Shown: in pieces, positions 23,387-35,400 of the stretch
How the letters are laid out: each line of letters opens with the position of its first letter
Numbering within the stretch: the first letter of the stretch is position 1
Source of the DNA: Craspedostauros australis
Lineage: Eukaryota; Bacillariophyta; Bacillariophyceae; Mastogloiales; Achnanthaceae
Length of the DNA stretch: 64,000 nucleotides
Reading direction: 5' to 3'
Assembly (NCBI GenBank): GCA_026770025.1
Contig: JAMXDE010000010.1
Coordinates: 992,001-1,056,000 of the forward strand
The notes under the pieces: model-generated
Seen by the model: only the letters and a program-made list of their open reading frames with translations
What the model was told of the DNA's origin: nothing
Database searches by the model: none
Made by a program: the position numbers and the translations under genes

Positions 23387-26300
23387 CTATGTCAAGCCAA
23401 GAGTGGAGCCAGCCGAGACTGCCGCGAATTGGCGGTCCAGCAGATCATTCCTCTTGTTGGCCTCCTCCAGAGATTCCGACAGCTCCTTGCATCTTGCTTC
23501 CGCTGCGTCGGCCCTGGACTCGGCTTGCTCGAGGCTTTGCTGGGTCTGATGGATCATCTCTCCGATGTCCACCATGCCCAGGACGCCACCGGCCGCGGCG
23601 CGGAGATTGGGCGTCCCTGTCACAGCCAGCGAACACAGACTGGAATACATCGACACCACGAATGGCTCAACGACGCCAGACATCTTTCGCAGCTCCTGGC
23701 AGATGCGCAGAGATGCCAGTATGTGGATGGGCACCGTGCTTCCGAACGTGTTGGACTCCTGGCTCTCCACGGTCGCAGCAGCGAAGATGGTCTTGCACAA
23801 GTCCTTCATTTGCACGGTTTTCGGGTCCAGTGATAGCACGGTCGAGATGCAGGATATCAGGAGGTTCAAACTCGCATTCTCCTGCGAAGATGCCTCGGCC
23901 GGTTCCCTTCGTTCTCTCGCGGCCTCCGATGCCTTCAGCGCGGCGGCTTTGGCTTGCATTAAGCTGTGATTCGCGGATGCCGATAACGTTCCGCAGATGA
24001 CCTCAACAGACGATGCCGGCACCTTGCTTTGCAACGATTTCACCATTTCCAGCACCTCGTCCAGAACACCAGAGCGGACACCTTCCTGTGTGGCATCAAC
24101 CTGCGATACGGCAGGCAGCATGGCATCCAGGCCTTGGCATATCGTATCCCATAGTTGCTGGAGCAACGCTTGTTCCACCAAATCGGGAGTTGCTGCAGTG
24201 GCGATCGTCATTTGCATCTGTCGCGCGGCCTTCACTCCATGCTTCATCATTGTGCTCAACGACTGGAATGTGTAACCATCGCCCAGAAGACGCAAGTCCG
24301 TCTCGACGGATGCTGGCCATTCATCTGCCAACACCCGAAACGCACATCTTAGAACATATGCCTTGCACACGCTTGGCACGGTTGGTTTCTGAACTGCATC
24401 AGTCAAGATAGTTGCCGCCTCGTAACCTAGCAGCGTTGAACCCTCGATCTTGGAATCCTTGCTGCGAATCATTGATGGGGGTGACGACAAGAATACGTAC
24501 ATTCCAAAGCACCAAAACACCAAAACAAAATAGATGCAACAACGAAAAACGCGATCAGAAACATTGCAAAAAAAAAAAAACAGATAGAGTTGGCTCATCG
24601 TCAAGCACTGGCACATACGCGGAATGCGATCCAAACAGCCGCCGTCAATCTACCTTCAAATTCATGTCAACAACTTTACCACACGAGTCCGCGGGGCCAG
24701 ACAGATACATCAACACGCATACACGCATGCACGCATCTGCGTCCGCTTGCGCACTGATGCACTCGCATCTGCGCACTCCAGAGACCCAGGGCGAAGTAAT
24801 GCTCGGTCTGTTGCTGTCAGCACTCACCATAAAAAGTTGTTCCCCATCAACCGCGTCAACATCACCAAGGCTCGGCTCGACCCAGCCAGGACCATCACCT
24901 TCATGACATCCATCGCGGCCTTTTGTGCTAACGACAAGAACCGGGAGCTCGTTCGGTTGGCGGTCCTCGTCGCCACAGTCATAACGACCGACAGGAAGCG
25001 CTGAACGAGCTTGTTCGGATTGATCTGTTCATCGACGTCATCGGAATCGCTGCTTTGTTCCGTCTCCGCCACTGAACCGTCGTTCAGCAGGAACGAATGA
25101 TCCGCCTCTCGGAATTCGTTCGACTTGCAGCACTCGTACAGCTTGCCCAGATCATTGGCAAACTTCGACAGGATCTGAACCTGCGTCGAATCCGTCGTCG
25201 TTTCGCTAGTCTCCAAGAATCCGCGGTAAGATTCCAAGACATCGAACGCGTCCAGGAATAGATTCTCTCGGCACGTCTCCACGATCGAGGAGTTCAACCG
25301 TTCCCTGGATGAAGATGCCATGTTGTCCTTATCGGGCGTTCTCACATTCCGCAGGGCGCCATTGACCACCTCCATGTTAGTGGAGACTCTGGCGGGTGTG
25401 ATGGCAGCCTGTATGCCTGCTCTGCACGCAAGCTGACATGAGAGAACCATCAGATCGGCGCCAGCATTCCTCAGATCCATCGTGTCTCGTCCCACCTCCA
25501 CCGCTGTCGCGGCCAGCGAGTAGTTCAAGAACTGATTCCACACATCCTCGAACCAAGCATCGCTCTCCTTGCTGGCCTTGCTGCTTTGGCTGGACTCCAC
25601 AGTATCGAGCAGCACATTAAAGAAGGAACGCAGTACTCGGCATATGCCCCGAATCACGATCGCTTGAGTTGCAATCCACTGCTTGCCTTCCGAATCTCGC
25701 GAATGGTGGACGTTGAGTCGGTACCGCGATCTCGTTGGAGTTTGCCCATTCTTGGACTCTTCCCCGGCATCTTTGTTGTCTGCATCCGAATCCTTCGTCT
25801 TGCCATGCGATGTCACAGAACTGTGAACACCCAGCACAGTTTCGCACAAACATGATTTCCATTGCGCCGCCGACAGCTCGTGCCCTCGCCCAACGATGCA
25901 AGAAAATAAGGTGTTGACTGCACAATTGCGAACCTGTGCGAAACATCAGACCAAGCCAAGAGATGATGCAAAGAAATGGCAGACATGGTCGGGGTCGGGA
26001 TACAAGCACGAGTACGAAAAGGAAGGAAAAATATGGTGAGGATGGCCATGGTCGTGATCCGTCTGATGTAGAGTACGCAAACGATTTTCACAACATCAAA
26101 TCCAATACTGAACAGCTGGCAGATTGTCGCTGCTCGGTGAACTTACCTCAGCTCGGCTGTCAGCTGACACACGGGCCAATTTCGACAACGGAAGCTGCAT
26201 GTGGCAGATATTGGTTTGCGTAAATGGGGAAGGAGAGAGCAGAAAGAGTGAAGATGAGAGTGTGTGTGAGAGTGATGGGAGTCACTTGCTGCGAGCGGAA

Positions 26301-29300
26301 CGGAGAATCGTCGGCTCAAGATTTTTCTCAACATCAATCGATCGACCGCCGATGTCTGATTTGTGTCAATCATGCCACGGCCGATCTTGACTGGCCTGTC
26401 GTGCTTCCAATGTGCGCTTGCACATGATCGAGATGAATACACAAGATATCTTACCTCGACAGTATCGCTCGTCCGGCTGCGGTCCGCGATCTTCCAAAGC
26501 AAGCCAATGCTGGTTAATGAAGTATTCACATCTTGCTTGGACAGTGCGAAAGAGAAGCAACATTCCAACAGCGCGGCGCTGCTTCCCGTGGCTTCGTCCG
26601 TGGCATCCAGGAAATCTTCCACAATCAACCGCAGGCATTGGAATGCGGCTAAACAGCTGCCACCCCATTCATTGGAGTATCGCCCTTGCTGATTCACGGA
26701 GGCGATTGCATCGATCATCGTGATCCAGGCGGCCCCCGCGAGGCGATGGCCCGCGCTTTCGATGATTGAGTGCATGGCCGCCAATGCACTCTCTGTGACC
26801 TGATGATTCTCCTCCTTCTGTATGCAGGAACACAGCGGCAGAAGCAGATCCTTCTGCGTAATGTCCTGCGGGGTCTTTGCGGCTTCACCTTGTGCAGCGC
26901 TGCCGCCAGCACTGGCACTGGCATCAGCGGATGCTTCGTTCGCTGTTTCTGCTGCTGCTGCTTCGACTATCAGGTATTGATTCTGACGTGGATCGGCGTA
27001 CTTTATTCTGCTGGGCCCTTCCGAGATGGTTGCAATCTTGAAAGATTCGGCGAGGTGCGACAGGGTGATCATGGCGATGCTGTCGAATGCGAAATCCTTG
27101 TCGTCTCTGCTCTTCGATGAGATGGAACACAGTTGCTGCGATATCGTTGGACCGATTTTGTCGAAGCGGTAGGCATTCGTCAGCGCGATGTCACAGAGCA
27201 AGGCTGTGACGAACCGCAGTCGGTCGGTGCGAACAGGGTGCTTGGAAGCGGCAAGTCTCTGTGACATCTCTGCCTTGTAGTGGTAACAGAAAGTCTCCTT
27301 CGTTCTGCTGGCGAGAGGGATGTCGTTTTCGTTTCCATTTGGATTCTCGCCTGCGCCATACAACGCACGGACACCCAAGTGAATGAGCTTTCCGCTGATC
27401 GTGCCCGCCTCTTCTTTCCCACCGTGGTTGGTGCCGCCCATTTCCGACGAGTCCAACTTCGTCATTCCACTTGTGCCGGTGCCGGTCGGTATCTGAGATG
27501 TTGTCACGGCCACCTCCATGAGGCTTTCACTGAGAGCGTTGAGCGATTCATCGGACAGGCAGGTGGAGAATGCAGCGAATCGTCCAAACACGGCCGAGAC
27601 GCACAGAGCGCTCTCGTAGGCGCTGTCGGAGAGTTCGGGCGATGCGATGTGCAGAATGGACAGCTCCTCAAACGTCTGCATGATGACTTGCCAATCCGAT
27701 CCAATGTGGTCGTGGAGCTTGTGGACGACGTTGAGGAGGCATATCAAGGCGGCGACGTGATTGTCTCGCAATCTGGACTGCGCGTTTTGGTTGCCCCACT
27801 GCGGAAGCGACAGTTTGCATAGACTCGAGAGGAGGGCGCATCTCTGCATCGGCCCAAACTTGAAGGAAATCGTCGCGAGTTTGTAGTATCCTTCGAGAGA
27901 GCGTTTGACGATCGTGCCGCTTGCTGGAAAGCGTTTGAGATAGTGCTGCAGCAGCGCCAGGAACGGGCTGAAGGCATCCTCAAAGACCGACGTCTCCAGC
28001 TGAGGATCCACCAGCTTCAGCATGCCTTCCAGGCCCGTCCAAAGCGCGTTGCCGAGCACGTACTGCTGGTTGGAGTCTTTTCCATTCACCCACCACGTCG
28101 AATCATCCGTGGAAGTCGCGCTGTTCTCGGCAAGGAAGAGGAGGCTCTTGGGATGTCGACAGGCTCCCACCAGCAGTTGAATGTTATCCTGACAACTCGC
28201 GGCGATGGTGCAAAAGTCGCTGACTGCCTCGACAAGGGGGACGAGGACATCCTGGTGCATCCAGATCGCTCTCGTTTCCGGCTGATGCACGGCCACTTTG
28301 ATGGTCTCCAAGCAAAGACCAGCCTTCCACAGCGTCATGGGAGGCAGGCTCTTGACGACCTCGAAAGTGGATGGCGATGCATCGCCCGTCTGCCGGTACA
28401 CGTAACCATCCTCGAACTCTGGCTGATGCCGCAAGGCTTCTGTGACCGTGGTGATCGGTTCAATGATATGCAGCATAATTTCGCGGCATTCGTTGGGCCA
28501 GGAATCGGCCTGAGTTTGGAACATGGTCAAGATGAATTGCAGGACGCGGATGAAGTCCAGCGGATGCGTCGGCAGCTTGGACTTGAGCTTTTGCAAGGTC
28601 TGAACCAGGATGCCCAATGTTTTGCGCCCGACGGTTGCGAACACCTTGGGATGATCCTGAAGCAGCTTCGTCATCAAGGCCATGCTGATAGCGAGGGAAG
28701 GGAGGATGGGCGAGTCCTTTTCGCTGACGCGGCACTGCGCGAATGCACCTTGGAACGCCTTCTTGGTGGCCGTTATGGGTGTCGTTGAGATACACGCTGC
28801 CAGATCCTCCCATGTCTGCATTGCAAATTTATCGTCGTTGCGGAACAGCAAGGTCAAAACGTGCGGGAGCGCTGACTTGGCCGCCTGGCGCACCACGGGT
28901 TGCTTCAATCTCAAAAACAGGCAGCAGAGCGTCACGGACTGCGTCCATTGCTCTTTGGTGACTGGCAGGTCGCCGAGTTCCAGGAGCTGCAGGAGGCAGC
29001 TGAGGATATCCAAGGCAATCTTTTCCAGGAATTTGGCATTGATATGTCCGGCGCCGGCCTGTCCATGAGACGACGATACGGCCGTTTTGTTGACCACCGA
29101 GTTTGCAGTCGATTTGACCGTCTCTGTGGCAGCGGCGGATGATGAGGAAAGAAAGCTTCCGAGCCATGACGAAGTGGATGCGAGTGTGCTGGCCGTGGTG
29201 GAGAATGGTGCGTTCGAGTCTGACCGATCAAGGTCGCGCGATGACATGTCAGAATCGTCCTGTTTCGTGGTTGCTTTGGAAGTGGTCGCGTTGCCGGTCG

Positions 29301-29867
29301 TGGTGCTGCTATAGGAGACGACGACATGTGCCTGAATGATCCACACCCGCACCATGTTCATCCCATCGCCGGGACATATGGCATTGGCTTCCATGAGGCT
29401 CTTCATGGCCTTGAAGGAGGTGTCAAGCAGCTTCGGTGATGCGTTTGGATAGTTTGCCGCGAGGAGGAATGGATGTAACAGATCTGACGACCGGAAGAGC
29501 GTCGTGTCTGGATGCTTCTCGCCTTGCGCCGCCGCTTTCCGCACGGCAATGACATACTGATTCTGAAGCGACCTCAGCTTCAAGATGGCTCTTTCCGACG
29601 CCTCCTTTACGCCTGTGCAGTAGTGTAGTCAACAAGGTAAGAAGATGGTGGGAGTTGCAGTAGGACGAACAGCATCAACGAAGAGCGACTGTGTGTGAGA
29701 GAGAGGGAGAGCAGTCTCAAGAACAAACATCACGGCATGGAAGGGCCGAGCAACTCTCTGTTCTATTGATCATTCGTGCTGATGCCGACGAACGTACCTG
29801 GATGCTTCTTTCTGGCCTCTGCGCCCAGATCCCGCAGGTATTCCTCCAGCTGCGCGACGAAGTTCAT
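23387..29867 (-). CDS. MON2: MON2-like large Golgi/endosome trafficking scaffold, five exons
   Basis: Exons by eye: 29798-29867, 26455-29612, 26147-26194, 24828-25933 and 23387-24461. These give 5457 nt and 1818 aa, close to animal MON2 (about 1,700 aa). All phases match and the protein is continuous, for example KKHPG-VKEASERAILKL and SADSRAE-VRNCAVNTLF. MON2 resembles the large Arf guanine-exchange factors (BIG/GBF) in its DCB and HUS regions but lacks the Sec7 catalytic domain; no Sec7 motif is seen here. Visible hallmarks are the N-terminal DCB helix (LRDLGAEARKKHPGVKEASE), a DILSCLLQLLELGDLPVTKEQW region, and the C-terminal HEAT-like VRNCAVNTLFSCIVGRG block. In yeast and animals it scaffolds endosome-to-Golgi recycling with a flippase and Dopey. 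Exon 3 is only 48 nt. The final residues form a coiled coil. Confidence 0.85.
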
Positions 29868-31196
29868 CGTGATGCCGACGACTCAATGTAGAGATGCTGC
29901 GAAAGTTGAATGCTGATGACGACGACGACGACGACGTTGGTGGGGATGGCGATGAGCATCCACTGGTCAACCCAGCGACGTGTGCTATTTGTGACCGAAC
30001 GAGACGGCAAGATGGGTCCGGCTTGCGCAGTGCTGTACTGTGAAGCACGGGCCAGACCGAAGCAGACGATAGCGCACTGGAATACCCGTAGATCAGAGCA
30101 CCCTCTTCGAGTAGAGGAGCTGTTGTGTTGTGAAACTATTGTCAAATCTGTAGCACTTGGCCCTGTTGTGTTTCCAGACCTGCTTTTGGGAGTTGATGGA
30201 CGAGATCGATGCGAGGATGGAGGACTCTGTCGTTGTGTTGGCACGAGTCAATCAGTGCTCGTGCGTAGCTGCGTCTTTGTGTGGGCACTTTCTCTCCGCT
30301 CTACCTATACTGTCTCTGCTCTGTGAGTATTATATAGAATACTTTGCTTTCTGTGTGTTGTGATTTGCGCTTGACGCACCCGTCGTTCGGTGATACGGGT
30401 TGAGTTCGTCGTGATGTTTTGTGGAGAACGACCCCTTGTTTGTTGGTTTGTTGCCGTTGTTGTCGTTGTTGTCGTTGTGATTGAGGTTGTGGTTTTGGTT
30501 GTTGTAGTCGATGGGATCATCAATCGAAGCGAAATGGCATCAAGAGAAAACACGGAAGCGACAACGGTACGACTAGATGTAGATGTATGGTACAGGTGGC
30601 AGTACAAGGATAAACTGCGCAGCTCGTACGTGTATTACCCACATAAAGCGCCGATGAATCTCCATGTGGGCGATTGTTCCACTCAACTCTACTATGAGCT
30701 ACTCTGTTCTACGCGTATGTATATCACTAATAAAGCCAATCTATTCTCAGCATGCTTACTATCCGATAACATGAGGACGACACATTTTAACACAAATGTA
30801 ATGGTATGACATCGTTGAGGAACAGTCGGAGCATGAGCCTGGCTACGAGTATTAGAGTAAGCTTGGCTATCCTTACTGGCAGATGGAGATTGAGTTCTTC
30901 TCACTACCATGTTCTTCACCTTGTTACCCTTGTTGGATGGACTTTCGCATTGCGATCTTGACGAAGACTTTGATGCACTCAACGCCAGTGTTCGTTGTTG
31001 TATCGTACCTTGAAAACTATTATCTCGTTCCACAGAATGGACACTTGATTTGGTCGCAATGCACAACTCGTGTTGTGTTTCCATCAAGTGAAAACGCCGT
31101 GGTTTCTCCACAATCATCCTATTATTTTGCAAGGATGATCGTAACGTCGCGTCGTGCCATACCATAGTCTTCCACAAAGACACTGGCTGCTTCAAC
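29868..31196. other. Intergenic between MON2 start and VTI1 stop
   Basis: About 1.3 kb. The left half presumably contains the MON2 promoter. It holds a small inverted repeat AGTATT-ATATAG-AATACT at 30326-30343 and a TACGAGTA motif at 30844-30851. The 139-codon plus frame at 30390-30809 is dominated by a Val run from GTT repeats and is not convincing. Confidence 0.5.
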
Positions 31197-31811
31197 TTAT
31201 CCCCACCAACGCAGCAGGATGAAGAAGACGATGACGACGGACGCCGAAAGACCATACAGCATCATCTTCTGCTGCACAGCCCTTTGGCTCATCGACTGCA
31301 CGATGCGCTTCGCACGGCCCGTCATCGATGTCACCTGATGGATGCGACCATGCGCCGATTGCAGGGTCTCTCGGTTGTGCGACAGCTCTTCCCCAATCTC
31401 CAGCGCGACCTGCTCCGTCTCCTCCATGACCTTGCGCGCATTGTCCAACCTCGAGTTTTGCTGCTCCAGCATATCCTGCTGGTCCATCAACCGCTGGCGG
31501 TGAGCGGAAGAGCCACCGCCGGACTGCCGGCTGCCGCCCAGGAGAGACTGCCGGTCGCGCTCGTCCTTGTAGGACTGCAGCTCCGACTTGTACCCGCGCA
31601 CTTGCTGCAGCAGATCCCGCTTCAGAGACGAGTCCGACACGCTGCGTGCCTCCAGCGCCATCTGCTGCAGCAGCTCGTCGCATTGCATGATGAGCGCCTC
31701 CGTGTGCACAGTGCCATCCTCGTCGCTCTGCTGCAGGCTCGCTTGCACTTGCTGCGTCAGCGACTTGAATTCCTCATCGTAGCGTTGGAATGGCAGGTAA
31801 GAATGGGCCAT
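31197..31811 (-). CDS. VTI1: VTI1-type Qb-SNARE
   Basis: Single exon, 204 aa, near the usual VTI1 length (about 210-230). An N-terminal Habc-like helical part (FQRYDEEFKSLTQQVQASL, MQCDELLQQMALEARSVSD) is followed by the typical KRDLLQQVRGYKSELQSYK block. A SNARE motif follows at about 115-175 (RLDNARKVMEETEQVALEIG to GRAKRIVQSM), then a C-terminal anchor (LSASVVIVFFILLRWWG). It mediates fusion in Golgi, endosome and vacuole traffic as the Qb helix. At the position of the ionic zero layer (EELSHNRETL, aligning with plant DLHSQRQSL and animal NLSHDREKI) there is an Asn. The neighbouring MON2 gene acts in the same route, though adjacency in a eukaryote need not mean co-regulation. Confidence 0.88.
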   Translation of the reverse strand: MAHSYLPFQRYDEEFKSLTQQVQASLQQSDEDGTVHTEALIMQCDELLQQMALEARSVSDSSLKRDLLQQVRGYKSELQSYKDERDRQSLLGGSRQSGGGSSAHRQRLMDQQDMLEQQNSRLDNARKVMEETEQVALEIGEELSHNRETLQSAHGRIHQVTSMTGRAKRIVQSMSQRAVQQKMMLYGLSASVVIVFFILLRWWG

Positions 31812-32479
31812 CGTGTTCGTGCTCGTCTTGTTATCCTTTCTGGTTGAATGTAACGTATTATATAAATAATAGGAATGCTATACGCGTAGGCTGGAGTGGA
31901 ATAGAATAGCAATATCGCAGTGCTTTGGATTGCTTTGCTTTGCCCTGCTCTGTTTTCAACGGTTCTGTTCGTGCGTTCGTGCGTTCGTCTGATCGTCTGC
32001 TTTCTTGTTGCTCGGCTGGCTATTCGGGTGCTTTCTTCAACAGAACACTTGAGTTGTCTCTGGCTCTACCAGAAGTGAAGTGAAGTTGTGTGGTGTGGTA
32101 CAGGTATCGCAGATGTCGGAGGTTGGGAACATCTCTGTTGGTAATTGTGTTGGTCGTGGGTCGTGCTGCGAGCCGCAATGACGATGACGATGGTGGCGGT
32201 CATCGTCGGCCACGCCTGTTGTCTTGTTGTTGTTGCGGTTTGGCGCGGACGGTTTTCGCTGTTATTCGTCTTTTGGGTCGTGCGGTCAATCGAAAACGGG
32301 ATTGGGCCATTCGAAAGTAATCGAAATCTACCCGAATCAAAGCTAGAGATTGGAACTAATACTATGACAAGAATGCCGCCAACTTCGAATCAACACGAAA
32401 GAGACATGGCAACCTACGCTATGTGGACTCACACCGAAACGAGTCCTACATACCACTCGATGAATTGGATTGATATGCT
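31812..32479. other. Intergenic between VTI1 start and Mfd-like stop
   Basis: About 670 bp, presumably the VTI1 promoter and the 3' UTR of the helicase gene. An AT-rich patch (TATTATATAAATAATA) lies at about 31856-31871, 45-60 bp upstream of the VTI1 ATG, and could act as a TATA-like element or lie in the 5' UTR. Nothing else seen. Confidence 0.45.
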
Positions 32480-35400
32480 CTAATCCATCAAGAATTGACG
32501 CTGTTGGTCTGCGAGCTCCTGGGCCTTGCGACGTTTTGCGATGGCCTCCTTCTTGTCTCTCAAATCGGTTGCCATCTTCGCGGTGTCCTTGTCCTGCTCT
32601 TGTTTCTCGAACACGGCCTTCGCTGCGGGAAGCAGCAGCTTCAGCAACCGGTCCACGGCCTTGGGGCCGTTTCCAAAGTCCTTCACCACGAAGCGGGGGT
32701 ACTGCTCGATGTCCACATCCTCGAACTTCTTGATTTGGTACGCGGATGAAATCTCCTTCATGGCCTCGATCTCTTCTTGATCCAGCGCGTCCCAGTTGTC
32801 GGCATCCTCGTTCATGGACGGGTCTTCCAAAAGCGCTTTCAGGTCGATCTTCGTACCTCCCACGACCTGCTGGTCATCCCCGGACAGCGTCAGACGTCCC
32901 GGGAAGACGGCGTCCAGTCCCTTGGTTGGAACGCCTCGTGGAAGCAGCGGGATGATCATGGCCCAGTGACGCGGTCGGAGTCCTGGAGAACGCAAGGCAC
33001 AGTCGAATGTACCGTCCTCGTTCTCCACAAGACCCACCAGATCGATACCAAGTCGCCGAGTGCAGGCGTGCAAATGAAGCGTCTTCAATCGCACTTGGAG
33101 GGAAGGTGGCAACGGGCCATGATTCTGCTTCCACGAGTTCGTCAGATCCACCAAACTGCTCGTGTTCTCGGCCAGACGGGCCTTCGTCTCTTCCGCACGG
33201 CGCACCAACGGATCTGGAATGAAGGACCTCGGGATTTGGAACGCCTGCACGCTCACCAGGTCGCCCTTCTTGTTCTTCTTGGTGACCCGCATGCTGCCCT
33301 GCTGGCCTGGCAGCAGGACGTTGGTACGTGGCACGAGCGGCAGATCGAGTCCGCGCAGCTGCCGGATGGACTTCTTGAGCATGCGCATGTACAGATCGAA
33401 ACCAACCCTTGCGGCCATACCGCTTTGCTCGGTCCCCAGCAGACTTCCAGCTCCACGAATCTCGAGATCGCGATTGGCCACGTCGAAACCGGAACCCAAT
33501 TCGTTCAACTCTCCGATGGCCTGCAGACGCAAGGCCGCTTGTTCTGTGACGGAGTCTTCGTTGTACAGGAAGTAGGCGTACGCTTGCTGGTCGGAACGTC
33601 CTACGCGCCCTCGCAGCTGGTACAGAGTGGACATACCGAATGCCTGGCTGTTCTGGATGACAATTGTGTTGACGGTTGGGATATCCACTCCGTTCTCAAT
33701 CACCGTCGTGGCAAGCAGAATGTCATGATTGCCTTCGGCGAACTGAGCAACGCTCTCTTCGGCACCATTGCGCGCCATGCGACCATGCGCGATGGCGATG
33801 CGAATACCTGGAAACAGACGGGCCAGCCTTTCTTGCGCATCGTCGATCATGGCGATTCTTGGCACGACGTAGTAGCATTGGCCGTTGCGGTCGAGCTCCA
33901 GTTGCACAGCCTCACGGATGATGTCATCCTCGATGTTCTGGACGTAGCTGATGGTCGGTTTTCGCATGGGTGGGGGCGAGCGAATGGTGGAGGTGTCGCG
34001 AATGCCGCTGAGAGACATCTGCAAGGTTCTGGGGATGGGCGTGGCACTGAGCGTGAGCACGTCGATGCCGCTGCAAATCAGCTTCAGCCGTTCCTTCTGC
34101 TTGACTCCGAATCTCTGCTCCTCGTCGATGACGAGCAGGCCAAGGTCGTTAAATTTGATTTGGTTGGACAGGATCGCGTGGGTTCCGATAACCAGTTCAA
34201 TCTCTCCGTTAGAAATGCTCTCACGCAGCTCCCTGGCCTTCTTCGCACCCATCGATCCGCGTAGCAGAGCGATCTTGCGGGCGTGCTTCGTGCCTTCTCC
34301 CATCCGCTGTACGATGTTTTTGTAGTGCTGAGCCGCGAGAACTCCCGTTGGGGCCAGCAAGGCTGCTTGCCGACCGTTGGTGATGGAACGGAACAGGGCT
34401 CGTATGGCCACCTCAGTCTTTCCGAATCCAACATCTCCGCAAACCAGCCGATCCATCGGACGACTGCGCCACACCATGTCATTCTCGACGTCTTCGAAGC
34501 ACTTCTGCTGATCCACCGTGGGTGTGTATTTGAAGCTCGTTTCGAAGTCCTTGACGATGTCCTCCTTGGTTGGATCGAACGGTTGACGTTGCAACGTTTC
34601 TCGGGTGGCGTACAGCGCGAGTACGTCTTGGGCCAACGCCAGCGTATTCGCTTCCACCTTTTGCCTGGCCTTGCGCCATGTATCGCCCCTCACGCGCGAT
34701 AGCCGTGGCTTGATGACGGCATCGCCTGCTCGGTATCGGCTGATTCTGTAGGCACGCTCGACTGGAACATGGACGACGCCATCGGCGTACGAGATTTCAA
34801 GCACCGTCGTCTGAGGGTTGGAGATGGGGTCGGTATCCTCATCCGTTCCGAACTTCCCGCGGATGCGTTGAATGTAATCGGGGGTCACACCGCCGGAAAT
34901 CTTCTTGAGTTCGCGTGTGAGGATCTCCGCCCGTCGTGTGTCTTGTGCAGCTCTCTCTTCCTCCGTTAGCTTTCCCTTGGGTCGCCGGCAGGTCTTGTCG
35001 AATCGGCCGATTCCGAATTTGCGGTGGACGACGAAGTCGCCTGGGAAGACCTCGAGTTCCCAGCCTCCTGCGCTACCGACTCTCACTCCCTGAAGAGTGT
35101 CGCGAGACACGATCTTTCCATCCACGACGACAGTGTCTGCTGCCTCCGATTCACCATCCTCGACGCCATCGTTCTCATTTTCCATTGCGGCCCATTCATT
35201 TTCCAAGTCCTTGTCGACCTTGTTGTACCATCCGCTACTGCCTCGGCTTGTGCCGGCCACGATCTTGACGTCGCCGTTCTCATCAAAGATTGTATTCTCC
35301 GGAGCAGCCAGGATCTCAAGCTGAACGCCGGCCTGCGTGGCCAAATTCTGCTTGGCATCATTCTCGTCCTTGATCTGCTGCCGCATCTCAGCATCGACTT

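Noticed and set aside
27943-28788. 281-codon plus-strand frame
   Set aside because: Antisense to MON2 exon 2.
30390-30809. 139-codon frame with a poly-Val stretch
   Set aside because: The Val run comes from a GTT-rich tract; nothing else supports it.
32777-34264. 495-codon plus-strand frame
   Set aside because: Exactly antisense to the Mfd-like helicase, whose motifs are clear; no domain of its own.
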